A stretch of DNA of 64,000 nt from Nonomuraea sp. NEAU-A123 (GTDB taxonomy: Bacteria > Actinomycetota > Actinomycetes > Streptosporangiales > Streptosporangiaceae), in the NCBI RefSeq assembly GCF_018603905.1, contig NZ_JAHFZZ010000015.1, positions 62,001 through 126,000 of the forward strand, written 5' to 3'. Below are positions 1-9,604 of the stretch, one piece after another (positions within the stretch are counted from its first letter, which is position 1; every line of letters begins with the position of its first letter). The translations under genes were made by a program, and so were the position numbers. The notes under the pieces are model-generated. The model saw only the letters and a list, made by a program, of their open reading frames with translations, had not been told where the DNA came from and did no database searches.

Positions 1-216
1 GGTACGCGAGGCGGGAGCCGCCAGCGCTGCCAGGCTTAACAAAGGCACCCCCCAGCGCGGGGGAATCACCGGTAACGGAAGCACAAGGGCCGCCACGTGG
101 TCGTAGATGGAGACGCCCAGCCTAGATCATCTCTGGTAGGGACGACGGCATCCGACTGCACGCCCCTGAAACGCAGAAGAGCCCCCGGAGGGCCTCTGAG
201 CTGGACTTACTGCGGA

Positions 217-265
217 TGGCAGGTGCAAGGGTCGAACTTGCGTAGGCTGAGTCGACGGTTTGCAG
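217..265 (-). repeat. Degenerate att copy 1 (tRNA-Tyr 3' half)
   Basis: This 49-nt stretch copies the 3' half of the tRNA-Tyr gene at 36068-36117, with two substitutions, a one-base deletion and a further change near its end. It lacks the 5' half, so it is not a functional tRNA. Its left flank (about 190-216, GGGCCTCTGAGCTG) also resembles the flank of the intact tRNA (36041-36054), unlike att copies 2-4. I read it as the outermost, oldest attachment-site scar of the island. Confidence 0.75.
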
Positions 266-299
266 GGCGTCGCGGTTCATAACCTCGACTCCGGCGCGG

Positions 300-700
300 A
301 GATTCTGAGGCCAGGCCGCAAGGATGTGGCCGCCAGGGCGAGCCCGGCCGCCAAGCCTCCCCCGCCGATGGGAACAACGATCGTCGCAGTGTCCGGGAGC
401 TGTTCGAGGATCTTCAGCCCGATCGTGCCCTGCCCGGCAACCACGTCCGGATGGTCGAACGGATGGATGATCACCGCTCCGGTCTGCTCCGCATGCTCCC
501 TCGGCCGGGCCAGGGCCTCATCTACGGTACGGCCAGCGAAGATGACGTCGGCGCCATAGCCCAGGGTCGCCTCCACCTTCGGCAATGCCGCCCCCTCGGC
601 ATGAAGCCCGTCGCCTTGGTCCCGAGGAGTCGTGCACTCAGCGCCACCCCTTGTGCGTGGTTGCCCGCACTGGCCGCCACCACACCCCTGGCCCGTCCCT
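300..700 (-). pseudogene. Threonine dehydratase fragment
   Basis: The minus strand encodes the middle of a PLP-dependent threonine ammonia-lyase. The part around 600-690 reads SAGNHAQGVAL, the usual segment of this family. After a frameshift near 600, the main frame continues GAALPKVEATLGYGADV, then HPFDHPDVVAGQGT and VVPIGGGGLAAG, the PLP phosphate-binding glycine loop. The N-terminal part with the catalytic lysine and the C-terminal regulatory part are both missing. This is a doubly truncated, frameshifted relic inside the island and is unlikely to make an enzyme. Confidence 0.75.
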
Positions 701-932
701 GTAGGGTGACCGGCCATGCCGTGGCGATCGTAAGGGCTGCATCTGTGCGGCAGGAGACTGCGCTGGCGCACTCAGGCCGTGGTCACCGACGTTGCCCACG
801 AGCTCGGCAGCACATCGTTCGGCCTGACAGTCGTTTTAACCCCTTGAATACCGGTATTGACCTTATTGATCTATTCGCTTCGGCGATCGATCATCGAGAG
901 CAGTAGCGCTCCTCACCCCAGGAAGGATCTTC

Positions 933-1163
933 ATGATTCGCCGCGCATCGCTGGCCGTCCTGCTCGCTCTCGGCACCCTCACCGTTATCAGCTCGCCCGC
1001 GCACGCCCGCGCCTGCAGGATCGACTACCACTGCGAAACGTACTACTACACCGACTCGACCCGCACCACGCTGGTAGGGGTCAAGTACGAGAACTGCGTC
1101 GGGGATGAGACATGGGTGGGCACGCGGGGATCCTATCCGGAGTTCTACGAGACCCCCTGCTGA
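933..1163 (+). CDS. Small secreted Cys-containing protein (DUF6289-like)
   Basis: The 76-residue product starts with a clear signal peptide (MIRRA, a hydrophobic stretch of about 15 residues, then an AHA-R cleavage site near residue 26). The mature part of about 50 residues is rich in Tyr and Thr and has four cysteines, ending in ETPC, so two disulfides are plausible. AGGAAGG lies 5 nt before the ATG at 933. It resembles the short actinobacterial secreted proteins called DUF6289, whose function is unknown. The assignment is by recollection of the pattern and not by search. No operon partner is visible. Confidence 0.7.
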   Translation: MIRRASLAVLLALGTLTVISSPAHARACRIDYHCETYYYTDSTRTTLVGVKYENCVGDETWVGTRGSYPEFYETPC

Positions 1164-1211
1164 GCGTCCGCTCGGAAGTCTCCGCTCAGCAGAACAACGC
1201 CACTGCTTTGA

Positions 1212-1325
1212 TCTACTTCGCCACCGGCGGCCGTGTGACCTGCGGCACGCGGCCGTCTCGCTCTGGCTCAACGGCGGTCTACCGGATCCGGTGCTCGCGG
1301 TGACGGCGACCGTGCCGGGTCGTCT
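1212..1325 (+). pseudogene. Tyrosine integrase C-terminal fragment 1
   Basis: About 110 bp match the intact integrase near 35645-35750. In one frame it reads CDLRHAAVSLWLNGG, the region with the conserved Arg-His of tyrosine recombinases, then loses similarity before the catalytic Tyr. There is no start and no catalytic domain upstream, so this is a relic of an earlier element. Confidence 0.7.
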
Positions 1326-1531
1326 ACAAGGTCAGTTAGTGCTGTGACCGGAAGGTTCCCGGGTTTGTGGGCGGCCTTCCACGGCTTCGATGGCACCGCC
1401 CCATGATCGCATGAGACGAGTTCGCCTTGATGATCACATTTGACCCGGTCTAGCCTCAGTAACGGCTCACCGGCCCGGTGTGCGCGAGCCGTACGCCGGG
1501 CCGAACACTACGAGCAGTGCCAGGTCCTCGG

Positions 1532-2357
1532 TCACCTCGGCGAACCGGCCAGCAGTGCCGCGGACGTGGACCGCTCCGGTGCGCCGATGACCATGAACAA
1601 CGCATGGGCCTGTCCCCAAAGGCGCCGGGACTCCTCGCGCCCCCTGCCCTTCACCGCATGGCCGAGCGTCATCAGGGCGCGTGCGTAGTCCAGCCGCTGC
1701 CCGGATCGCCGTGCGTGTTCCAGGGCCTGCTCGCACGCATCCACGCACTGCCCGCCGTCGCCCACCGCCAGGTGGATGGCGGCGAGCAGGCCATGCAGCC
1801 GTGGCACGTTCAGAAGATTGGACGTGAACGCCAGCTTCAGCGACCGGTCCGCCTCGTCACGTGCGTCTGCGTACCTGCCCTGGCGGTAAAGGAGCTCCGC
1901 GCGGCCGAGCAGCACCTCGTCCAGGTCGATGCCCGTGTCCTCGGCGAGCTCCAGCGCAGCGTCGAGGCGGGCGAGCGCACTGTTCACGCTGCCCAGCTCC
2001 AGCTCCGCTCCCGCCATACCGATCAGCGAGGCGATCTGGCACCGCCGGTTCTCCACCTCCATGGCGATGGCCAGACTACGGCCGAAGACGTCGATCGCCC
2101 GCTCGTAGTGGCCGACGCGCACCGACCCGAGCGAGTGATGGATCTCCACCGACCGCCGGTACCGCGGGAAGGCCTTGTGCGGTTCTCCCAGCTGTTTGAG
2201 CACCACGCCGCAGCCTTGGAGCGCCCTGGCCTCGCCCAGCGGCCAGCCCGCCCGGCGGGACAGCGCCAGCGCGCGCTCGTGGTGATCCATGGCGTTCTTG
2301 AGGTCGGCCATGCGCCATTGGGCGAGTCCGAGCGAGTGGTGCATCGCCGCCTGTCCT
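1532..2357 (-). pseudogene. TPR regulator C-terminal remnant, cut by an IS end
   Basis: The minus strand encodes about 275 residues of TPR repeats (for example AMDHHERALALSRRAG, ARLDAALELAEDTG, DACEQALEHARRSGQ). They are typical of the C-terminal part of SARP- or NB-ARC-type actinobacterial regulators. The frame is cut abruptly at about 2358, where the shared IS end begins; the residues beyond are element sequence. The N-terminal DNA-binding and NTPase parts are absent from the window. The open frame ends in a natural stop at 1532. Confidence 0.7.
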
Positions 2358-2505
2358 CTGAGAGCCTGCTGACAAAGGATTTGGTCGCCGAGGCCGGGAC
2401 AGGGATGCCCTGGTCGAGCCCCATCTTCGAGCGATACGCCTGCGGACAGGAGCGGGCGCCTGATAGCTGAGGTGTTGTCTGCGCAACTCGGCAACCACGA
2501 GCCCG
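2358..2505 (+). mobile_element. IS terminal segment, left copy
   Basis: Starting with GAGCCTGCTGACAAAGGATT, about 145 bp are repeated in inverted orientation at 3603-3455 with only a few differences. This is one end of an insertion sequence or of a non-autonomous derivative. No transposase is left. It interrupts the TPR gene on its left and bounds the segment holding the DUF664 gene. Confidence 0.7.
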
Positions 2506-2596
2506 TGCTTGTCCCTTCGTGCTGCCGCCTGGTCGGCGGCGGGCATGATACGCGCGTACCCGCAAAATCGGTTGCGCAGGTCATCATGATGGTGGC

Positions 2597-3124
2597 ATGA
2601 CGTGGACAGCACCCGGCGTAGAGCGGGGACCTCGGACGGACATGGCCTGTGGCGAACGCGAGATGCTGGATAACTGGTTGAAGCTCCGCCGGGTGTTCCT
2701 GCTGCGCAAATGCGCCGGCCTCACCGCCGAGCAACTGAAGACCGCATCCGTGGAGCCGTCCAACCTGACGCTGCTCGGCCTCTTGCGACACATGACGGAA
2801 GTCGAGCGTTGGTGGTGGCGGGAGAAGTTCCTGCACGAGGACTTGCCCGAGCTGCACATCACGGAGGAGTACGAAGACGGCGACTTCGACCTGGTGGCCG
2901 ACGCCGATGCCGAGGCGGACTACGCCGCCTTCCTCGCGGAGACGGCTGCGTGCGACGCCGCGGTCGCGAGCATCGACCTCGACGAGCTGGCCGACGACCC
3001 CAGGGCGCCGACCGGCAAGGTCAGCCTCCGCTGGATCTACATCCACCTCCTGGAGGAGTACGCGCAGCACACCGGGCACGCCGACCTGATCCGGGAGCGC
3101 ATCGATGGGGCCACGGGAGCGTAA
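2597..3124 (+). CDS. DinB/DUF664 family protein
   Basis: The 175-residue product has the DUF664/DinB four-helix layout: EREMLDNWLKLRRVFLLRKC (first helix), LTAEQL, LGLLRHMTEVERWWWRE (metal-ligand His region) and LRWIYIHLLEEYAQHTGHADLIRE, with the HxxxH-type C-terminal ligands. The family includes thiol-dependent transferases and many proteins of unknown role, probably binding a divalent metal. Length is normal. It sits between two inverted IS ends (2358 and 3603). DUF664 proteins are sometimes labelled mini-circle protein after an ORF on a Streptomyces minicircle element, so travel as an IS passenger has a precedent. The exact reaction is unknown. Confidence 0.85.
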   Translation: MTWTAPGVERGPRTDMACGEREMLDNWLKLRRVFLLRKCAGLTAEQLKTASVEPSNLTLLGLLRHMTEVERWWWREKFLHEDLPELHITEEYEDGDFDLVADADAEADYAAFLAETAACDAAVASIDLDELADDPRAPTGKVSLRWIYIHLLEEYAQHTGHADLIRERIDGATGA

Positions 3125-3215
3125 CGGCCCTCCCGGCATTACCCGTATCTAGGTCCTGGCACCTCACCGACGTACCCGCTGATCAGCTGAGTGGTGGTTG
3201 GCCGTAGCTCCAGGA

Positions 3216-3603
3216 CTCAGAGCCTGCTGACCAAGGCTTAAGTGCTCGTGGGGCATGGGACCGTAGAGGGCTGGCCCGATCTTGTTGATGGAGCCTGGTG
3301 GGACCATCGAGACAGTTGGCCGCGGAAGCAGTTGATGTTCTCGATTCTGAGGATGACGCCCAACTCGGTCCCTCTCCAGGCACCGCCAGGGCTGAGCGGC
3401 CAGGAGTTCCAGAACCTTGCCGCGTCGGCCGGGACTGAACAAGACCGGTAGCGGGCTCCTGGTTGCCGACCGAGTTGCGTATACAACACCTCAGCTATCA
3501 GGCGCCCGCTCCTGTCCGCAGGCGTATCGCTCGAAGATGGGGCTCGACCAGGGCATCCCTGTCCCGGCCTCGGCGACCAAATCCTTTGTCAGCAGGCTCT
3601 GAG
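3216..3603 (-). mobile_element. MITE-like IS derivative with terminal inverted repeats
   Basis: The segment begins CTCAGAGCCTGCTGACCAAGG and its reverse complement begins CTCAGAGCCTGCTGACAAAGG, giving terminal inverted repeats of about 20 bp around 388 bp. There is no complete transposase; short minus-strand frames look like transposase scraps. The 150 bp at its right end are the same sequence as 2358-2505 in the opposite direction. I read it as an internally deleted IS. Confidence 0.65.
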
Positions 3604-3691
3604 GCACCGCGCAGGGCTGTTGGGCCCGTATGTCCGTGGCGATCTCTATCATGCTGGCCCAGAGATCGTCCGTGGCGATAGGGGACCCACC

Positions 3692-5172
3692 GTGGAGCGT
3701 CAGTTCGCGAGGATTGTCGATGGCCCGTTCGCCGGCTTTGATGCGGAGATCGTCTCTGTGAACGGTGACAGGTTGACAGCGCGTGTGACGGTATTCGGCC
3801 GGCAAACAGCGGTCGAACTCCATCGGGACCAGATGGAGCATCCCGAGGACATACCCGCGCTGTGGTCCAGCGAGGCGGAGGCCGACGGGGAGGTCCTTGC
3901 CGGGCTGCGGGAGCGGATAGCGGCACAATACGACGACCTCGGATATGGGGAGAAGTTCGAGTTCTTTCTCGAACGTGTCGATCTTCCCGAAGAGGACCTG
4001 GCTCAGGAGTGGGAGGCTTACACCGCGCTGTGTGCCAAGGTTGACGTCCATGTGCGGCGGCGCAAGGCGGTGGCGTTGCGCGCGTTCGATCAGGAGATCG
4101 CTCCCCTGCCGGCCGGTGAGGCGAGAAGGCGGGTGGCGGCCGACGCCGACCGCTGGCTGCCGGCCGCGGCCGCCCGGGAAGAGCGCCGGTCGCGGTACCC
4201 GATCATCGACCGCTCCAATGCCGAAGAACGGTTGCTGGCAACGACATTCGGGCACCCCGATCCGCCACCGACGCTGTGGGAACAGGCCCACCATCGGCGG
4301 GCCGCCGCGCGTTCCGCCGCCGACCTGCGGGACTACGCGGTGTGGAAGGCGGCGAACCGACCACAGGAACAGAACGAGCAGGTGAGGTCGGCTGCTGTCA
4401 CCCAGGTGGAGCACGAGCGCGCCGCGATCGAGGAACGCCTTGCCCGCGACTGGGGATTCCAGCTGCCCGACTCGATCTTCCGGTTTCGGGCCTTCCTGCT
4501 GTCCCTGGGCCCGACCGAAAAGCAGGCCCTCGACGACCTGGAACTGTCCCCGTTCGGGATCATGGACCTGTTCGATGATCCCGCTCGCCGTTCCCGGGCC
4601 GGCATCGATGTGCGCGTACACGGCCGCTACTACCGCGACCCGCCCGAGTTCCTCACGTTCATGCACGGCGGCACCGACGGGCTGCATTTCGGGCTCTGGT
4701 ATGACGATGGGCGCACCTGCACCGGCGTTGCCTCCTACTACAACAACGATGGCGGCGGCGTGGGCCTCCCATCGCATACCCCTCTCGAGACCGTCCGGCA
4801 CACGCTCGAATGGGGATGGCGCCACGTCGGAGATTGGGATGATGAGCCGGCCGACCCCATGAGCCTCGAGGTGATCGCACGACGGCACCGGCTACGGCTC
4901 CTGCGCGAGGTCCTGATGACCTTCCAGTCGCCCGCGAAGCCCACATCACCGAGGCACGGCGCCGCTGCGCCGCCGGATACCCCGCCGACGCGCTTACCCT
5001 CGGCCGTGACCTGCATTGGATCAGCGCAGGAGACCCCGAGCTCGAACACCACGCCAACGAACTACTCACCATGGCCTACCGTGCCCTGGGCCGCGACAAC
5101 CTCGCTGTGATCGCCCAAGCCCACCACCACCACCGCGGTCTCCCCCAGGTGCACGTCCTCGAAGAGACCTGA
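3692..5172 (+). CDS. HPF1-like protein with N-terminal KOW domain (frameshifted near its C-terminus)
   Basis: The GTG at 3692 is preceded by AGGGGA; the open frame could also begin at TTG 3620. Residues 1-50 form a NusG-type KOW unit (IVDGPFAGFDAEIVSVNGD, VFGRQTAVEL). A helical, charged middle follows. Residues of about 255-390 match the HPF1/DUF2228 family: WGFQLPDSIFRFRAFLLSLGP, then HGRYYRDPPEFLTFMHG and ASYYNNDGGGVG. Human HPF1, from memory, has HWRFYYDPPEF and a GDN motif at these places. In this frame the product ends at 5110 with a Pro/Thr-rich tail that looks out of frame. In another frame, about 4933-5172 encodes LGRDLHWISAGDPELE and ELLTMAYRALGRDNLAVIAQ, which resembles the HPF1 C-terminal helices. 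A frameshift near 4905-4935 therefore breaks the gene, or is a sequencing error. Eukaryotic HPF1 is a PARP1/2 cofactor; the bacterial role is unknown. Confidence 0.75.
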
Positions 5173-5293
5173 TCGCAGTCACCATCAATGCACTGCAGAC
5201 CCGGCAGCAGGGCCGTCGGCGAGGCTCCACTACCAGAGGGCAGCCCAGCGAGATCGCCGGGGTCACTTCGCCTCACCCTCTGAGGCAGTTCCA

Positions 5294-5959
5294 TCACAAA
5301 CTGCGAGCGGTGATGTCGCCGTTGGAGGTGGTGGCGTGGATGTCGAGTTCGGCGGTGCCGTCGTTCTTGAGGGCGTTGGTGATGCGGCCGTGGCTGGTAC
5401 CGGCATCCAGGGAGGCCGAGACGCCGGCGGCGGCGGCGATCGAGATGTCGCCGGACTGGGTGCTGAGCACGACCTTGCCGCGCACGGCCTCGGCGATCCG
5501 GATGGCGCCTCTTGCGGTGCTGATCTCTGCGGGGCCACCCAGTCGGCCGACCTCGACGTCTCCGTCGGCCGCGGCGAGGCGGACGCTCGCGGCCTCGTCG
5601 ATCTTGATCTGACCGTACGCGCCGTCGAAGGCGACGTCGCCGAGACAACCGACCACCCGGAGCTCCGTGCTGGCCGCCTTGACCTGGATGCTGGAGCCGG
5701 CGGGCAGCTGGATCGTCACCTCGATGGATCCAGACGGGCCGAAGTACTGGTTCTTCGCCTCGGCACTCTGGATCCGCAGGACACCGTCGGCGTATTCGAC
5801 CGTGGTCTGCTCCGCCGCCTTCACATCACGGCTCTTTGACGCGTTCACGGGCGAGACCTCGACGGTGGTGTCGGACCGGTCGGCGGCGATGAACTGGACG
5901 CGCCCCGCAGGGATGTCGAGGACGGCGGAGATCGGGGCGGGGGTGTCGAACTTCTGCAT
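5294..5959 (-). CDS. DUF4097-type beta-strand repeat protein
   Basis: The 221-residue product starts MQKFDTPAPISAVLDIPAG. It is almost entirely short alternating beta strands of the kind VRLAAADGDVEVGRLGG, AIRIAEAVRGKVVLSTQSGDISIAAA and TSNGDITARS, the pattern of DUF4097 proteins that form a right-handed beta structure. There is no signal peptide. AGGAG lies 6 nt before the ATG at 5959; a second ATG is immediately upstream. Function is unknown; such genes often sit next to HicB-like or HTH genes, but none is recognisable here. Confidence 0.8.
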   Translation of the reverse strand: MQKFDTPAPISAVLDIPAGRVQFIAADRSDTTVEVSPVNASKSRDVKAAEQTTVEYADGVLRIQSAEAKNQYFGPSGSIEVTIQLPAGSSIQVKAASTELRVVGCLGDVAFDGAYGQIKIDEAASVRLAAADGDVEVGRLGGPAEISTARGAIRIAEAVRGKVVLSTQSGDISIAAAAGVSASLDAGTSHGRITNALKNDGTAELDIHATTSNGDITARSL

Positions 5960-6269
5960 CATGTGCTCCTGTGCTGTGTTGTTTCGGTCTTGCGGCTCGG
6001 CGTGGCCCAGTTCGCAGCCCTTAGGCCGCAATCGCTGAACCGTTCATGGCTCAACCATCGCCGACCGCTCTGATACCGAGCCGTCTCCGTCCTGACGCCG
6101 CCGCTGACATGGCCCGGAACTCCCGAAGCCACAGCGAGCCGCAAGGTAGGGATCGTGCCGCGGGCTTTCGCAGCGAGTTCGTCGCGCCGTCCGTGAAGGT
6201 GTCGATCTCCTGTCCAGCGTGCCCAATGGTGACCCAGTCCGTTGAGGACGGCCGGTCGCGTTCGGGGCG

Positions 6270-6443
6270 GTGGGGGTGGACGCCGACGCGGCAGTGATCA
6301 CCGCCCTGAACGTCGCTATCGACGCCACAGCGCTCAACGCCTACGCCGTGGCCGCGCTCCGACGCGTCGCCCATGACCTGGCATCGGCGGGCGTTCATGG
6401 TGCGAAGGACATCGAGGATTCGCCGACGTCCCCGAAACGGTGA
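6270..6443 (+). CDS. Possible short ORF or gene remnant in a 640-bp gap
   Basis: The stretch 5960-6602 has no convincing gene. The only frame with protein-like composition runs from GTG 6270 (VGVDADAAVITALNVAIDA, then AYAVAALRRVAHDL) to the stop at 6443, 57 residues and helical in character. There is no clear ribosome binding site and I do not recognise the family. It may be the C-terminal end of a lost gene. Confidence 0.25.
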   Translation: MGVDADAAVITALNVAIDATALNAYAVAALRRVAHDLASAGVHGAKDIEDSPTSPKR

Positions 6444-6602
6444 AGAGGTGTCTCCGCGGTCCCCGATCAGCAGGACGCTGGCATCGGCCCTGCAGTACTG
6501 TCTCAGTGCTTGATCTTGAGGTTGGTGCGAGCTCTGGCTACAGCTGCGACGGCTGACGGTCGAGTGCGGCCAAGACTGGCCAAAACTTGGAGGAGCACAG
6601 GA

Positions 6603-8570
6603 ATGCGAAGAACCTGGCCAGTGGCGTTGGTGGCCCTCGCCACGATTGTCATGAGCGGCGCGACGCCGGCGAGCGGCGATGCGGTCGATTCGGCAACCGA
6701 TTCGACGACGGCAACGGCAGCGGTCTGCGGCAGCTCGTCGCTGAACGGCCCGACCACACCGCCCTCCGGCGCGGTCGTGGTCCCTGCGGGCGACAACAGC
6801 GGCGTGGACTTACGCAAGGCGAACACCACGTACTACTTCGAGACCGGCACGCACACGCTGGGCACCGACCAGTACTCCCAGATCATGCCCGGCACCGGCG
6901 CGACGTTCATCGGCGCGCCCGGCGCGGTACTGGACGGGCAGCGGCTGAACCTGTTCGCGTTCACTCAGGGGGCGACCGGCGTCACGATCCGGTACCTGAC
7001 CATCACCGGGTTCGTCGCACCGCACGATCAGGGTGTGGTCAACCACGACTCCGGCGACGGCTGGGTCGTGGAGCACAACACGATCCGTGACAACGCCGGC
7101 GCGGGGCTGATGGCCGGGGCCACGAACAAGATCCGTGGCAACTGCTTGAAGGACAACGGGCAGTACGGCCTGAACGCGTACAAAGCCGGCAACACCATCA
7201 CCGGCCTGGTTGTGGCGGACAACGAGTTCACCGGCAACAACACCGAGGACTGGGAGCACCAGATCCCTGGGTGCGGATGCACCGGCGGGATGAAGTTCTG
7301 GGCGGTGAACGGTGCCGACGTGACCGGCAACTGGGTCCACGGCAACCACGGGCCGGGGGTCTGGGCGGACACCAACAACAACGACTTCCTCATCGAGGGC
7401 AACCTCATTGAGAGCAACGACTCGCTCGCGATCTTCTACGAGATCAGCTACAACGTCGTGATCCGGAACAACACCATCCGCGGCAACGCCTGGGCCTCCG
7501 GTTCAGAGCGGGCAACGAAGGGCGACCCGTTCCCCGAAGCGGCGATCTACCTGTCCGAGGCGGATGGTGAGCCCCGCGTGACAGCGCGGACCAGCAAGAT
7601 CGAGATCACCGGCAACCGGTTGGAGAACAACTGGGGCGGGATCACCGCGTGGGCGAACGCCGACCGGTTCTGCAACAGCCCAGCCTCGACGACCGGCGAC
7701 TGCACGCTGATCGTCGGGCCGACCAACACCTCACAGTGCTCGGCTCCTGCCATCGCCAGCGAGCCGCTCTACACCAACTGCCGCTGGTGGACGAAGAACG
7801 TCGACATCCACCACAACACGTTCGCCTTCGACCCCAGTGCCGTCAACGGCGGCTGCCCAACGCAGTACTGCGGGCACATGGCCCTGCTGTCCAACTGGGG
7901 CACGTACCCAGACTGGTCCCCGTACAAGGGCGCCGTGATCCAGCAGTCGATCGTCCACGGGTCGAACAACTCCTGGCACGACAACACCTACACAGGACCG
8001 TGGCAGTTCAGGGTCACCGACATGGGCAGTCGCATCGCGCCCGGGCAGTGGGTCGGCCCCCAGTACGGCCAGGACGCCGGCAGCACGTTCGACGGCGGCA
8101 CGCCCGTCCCGCCGGCGATCACCGAGCAGGACTTCGAGTCCTCGACGACCTCGCCCTACACCCCGTGGTACGGGTCCAGTCTGGCGCACCAGACCGGCGG
8201 CGCGCATGGTGGCACAGGCTCGCTGCAGATGACCAGCGCCCAGGCGTCTGGCAGCGCGGTGCAGCTCGACAACTTCCCCGGATACAGCGGTGTGGTCGCC
8301 GGTACGAGCTACCACGTGTCGCTGTGGTACCGGGAGGCCGTGGCGACCATGCCTGCCGTCACGTGGAATGTGCGGTGGCGCGACGAGTCCGGCACGGTGC
8401 TGCGTACCGACGCCATCTCCCTGGCCCAGAAGACCGCCTGGACCGAAGCAGCCGGCACGTTCACCCCGCCCGCGGGCACGACCCGCGTCGACTGGACTTT
8501 TGTCTGGAACGCAAGCACCGCCGGGCCCGCGTTCCAGATCGATGATGTGGCAATCCGTCCCGGGGCTTAA
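6603..8570 (+). CDS. Secreted right-handed beta-helix protein with C-terminal carbohydrate-binding-like domain
   Basis: The start is the ATG at 6603, with AGGAG 7 nt upstream; the open frame extends further but without a ribosome site. The 655-residue product has a signal peptide (MRRTWPVALVALATIVMSG, cleavage near PASG). A Thr/Ser linker is followed by a large parallel beta-helix with many Asn-rich rungs (VVEHNTIRDNAGAGLMAG, FLIEGNLIESNDS, VVIRNNTIRGNAW), as in pectate lyase-like and polysaccharide-degrading proteins. The last 140 residues (DFESSTTSPYTPW to FQIDDVAIRPG) look like a CenC/galactose-binding-type beta sandwich. It is probably an extracellular polysaccharide-acting protein; no catalytic residues can be assigned with confidence. 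Confidence 0.8.
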   Translation: MRRTWPVALVALATIVMSGATPASGDAVDSATDSTTATAAVCGSSSLNGPTTPPSGAVVVPAGDNSGVDLRKANTTYYFETGTHTLGTDQYSQIMPGTGATFIGAPGAVLDGQRLNLFAFTQGATGVTIRYLTITGFVAPHDQGVVNHDSGDGWVVEHNTIRDNAGAGLMAGATNKIRGNCLKDNGQYGLNAYKAGNTITGLVVADNEFTGNNTEDWEHQIPGCGCTGGMKFWAVNGADVTGNWVHGNHGPGVWADTNNNDFLIEGNLIESNDSLAIFYEISYNVVIRNNTIRGNAWASGSERATKGDPFPEAAIYLSEADGEPRVTARTSKIEITGNRLENNWGGITAWANADRFCNSPASTTGDCTLIVGPTNTSQCSAPAIASEPLYTNCRWWTKNVDIHHNTFAFDPSAVNGGCPTQYCGHMALLSNWGTYPDWSPYKGAVIQQSIVHGSNNSWHDNTYTGPWQFRVTDMGSRIAPGQWVGPQYGQDAGSTFDGGTPVPPAITEQDFESSTTSPYTPWYGSSLAHQTGGAHGGTGSLQMTSAQASGSAVQLDNFPGYSGVVAGTSYHVSLWYREAVATMPAVTWNVRWRDESGTVLRTDAISLAQKTAWTEAAGTFTPPAGTTRVDWTFVWNASTAGPAFQIDDVAIRPGA

Positions 8571-9066
8571 GCAAAAGACCTGAGGAACATGAGCCCGGTG
8601 ACGGCGCGTGAAGCACCCGTCTTGAGGTCCCCAGCGAGCGACAAACCGCGTGACAATCACCAAAGATGATCACACACGTTGACGAACGTTGGAGGACGCA
8701 CAACGCCGGGGACCCAGTTGTTGCAGGTCAAGGGCCTGGTCCTCAAGATCGAGAGCCAGGCCCTTCGCCGCACCACAACACGTCCGGCGTGACTGCGGTG
8801 AACTTCCGCCGGACCAGATCCGGGGCGGCGGGCCGCTTGCCCTGTCAGCGCGTGACCGTTGCGGCAGGCGCATGGCCTTCTTTCTGGGGCGGAGCGATAC
8901 AAGCACGCCGCCGCCCTCATGATCATTGCATGTATATTGCACGGCGATCCGGGCGATAATCCCTATCGGGCCCTGACTCCGAGAAGCAGCTTCTCAGGGG
9001 ATTCAGGCATACCGCTCCTCGAACCCTACGCACAGCTCAGACGCCGCCGAGACTCCGGAGCATCCT
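8571..9066. other. Intergenic region with a 10-bp stem-loop
   Basis: About 500 bp without a gene I can support. At 8730-8765 there is a perfect 10-bp inverted repeat, AAGGGCCTGG and CCAGGCCCTT, around a 16-nt loop, without a T run. It may terminate transcription of the beta-helix gene. I see nothing else. Confidence 0.4.
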
Positions 9067-9555
9067 GTGCCTGACGACGTGATAGGTAACGAGACGTCAT
9101 ACCTGCGACTTCAGGCCGACTACATCGGTCGTGTGGGGGTCGAGGTCGGCATCTTCGTCGCCGTCGATCACCTGCGACGCAAGAACTTGCTCACATCGGA
9201 GGAAGAGGAGCTCTACTTCGACATCGACGACTGGTTCCGCAAGCACCTGCCCGAACCGCCGTTCTATGCCGATGGAAACACCATCGGCGCGATCACGTGG
9301 TTCAAGCGCGCCACCACGGGCGCGATGCTCGCCCGCCTGGAGCCGTTGCGAGATCTACTGACGGTGCACGGCGTGCGATGCGACCTCGTACGCGCCAGCG
9401 ACCCCGGGAAACTGATCTACGAGGACGAGTACCAAGTCGGTGTGATCCCCAGGATCAGAAAGCCCGTACCACCCCTGCCACCTGGTGTCACGCTTGGACC
9501 GACCACCTCAGGTTCCAAGCGGCACCTTGCACGCCAGGCACCGGAATCCAGATGA
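9067..9555 (+). CDS. Hypothetical protein
   Basis: GTG start at 9067; 162 residues, soluble, no signal peptide. Recognisable features are a helical acidic segment (LLTSEEEELYFDIDDWFRKHLPEPPFY), then NTIGAITWFKRATTGAMLARLEPLRDLL and a basic Pro-rich tail. I have seen similar unannotated proteins in actinobacteria but cannot name a domain. A 12-bp stem-loop follows at 9605-9637. It lies in the oldest part of the island among pseudogenes, yet its frame is intact. Confidence 0.6.
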   Translation: MPDDVIGNETSYLRLQADYIGRVGVEVGIFVAVDHLRRKNLLTSEEEELYFDIDDWFRKHLPEPPFYADGNTIGAITWFKRATTGAMLARLEPLRDLLTVHGVRCDLVRASDPGKLIYEDEYQVGVIPRIRKPVPPLPPGVTLGPTTSGSKRHLARQAPESR

Positions 9556-9604
9556 TCCGATGGACTTGCCTCGGCTCGGAAGCGGACCACAACCACGTTG
9601 TCCG

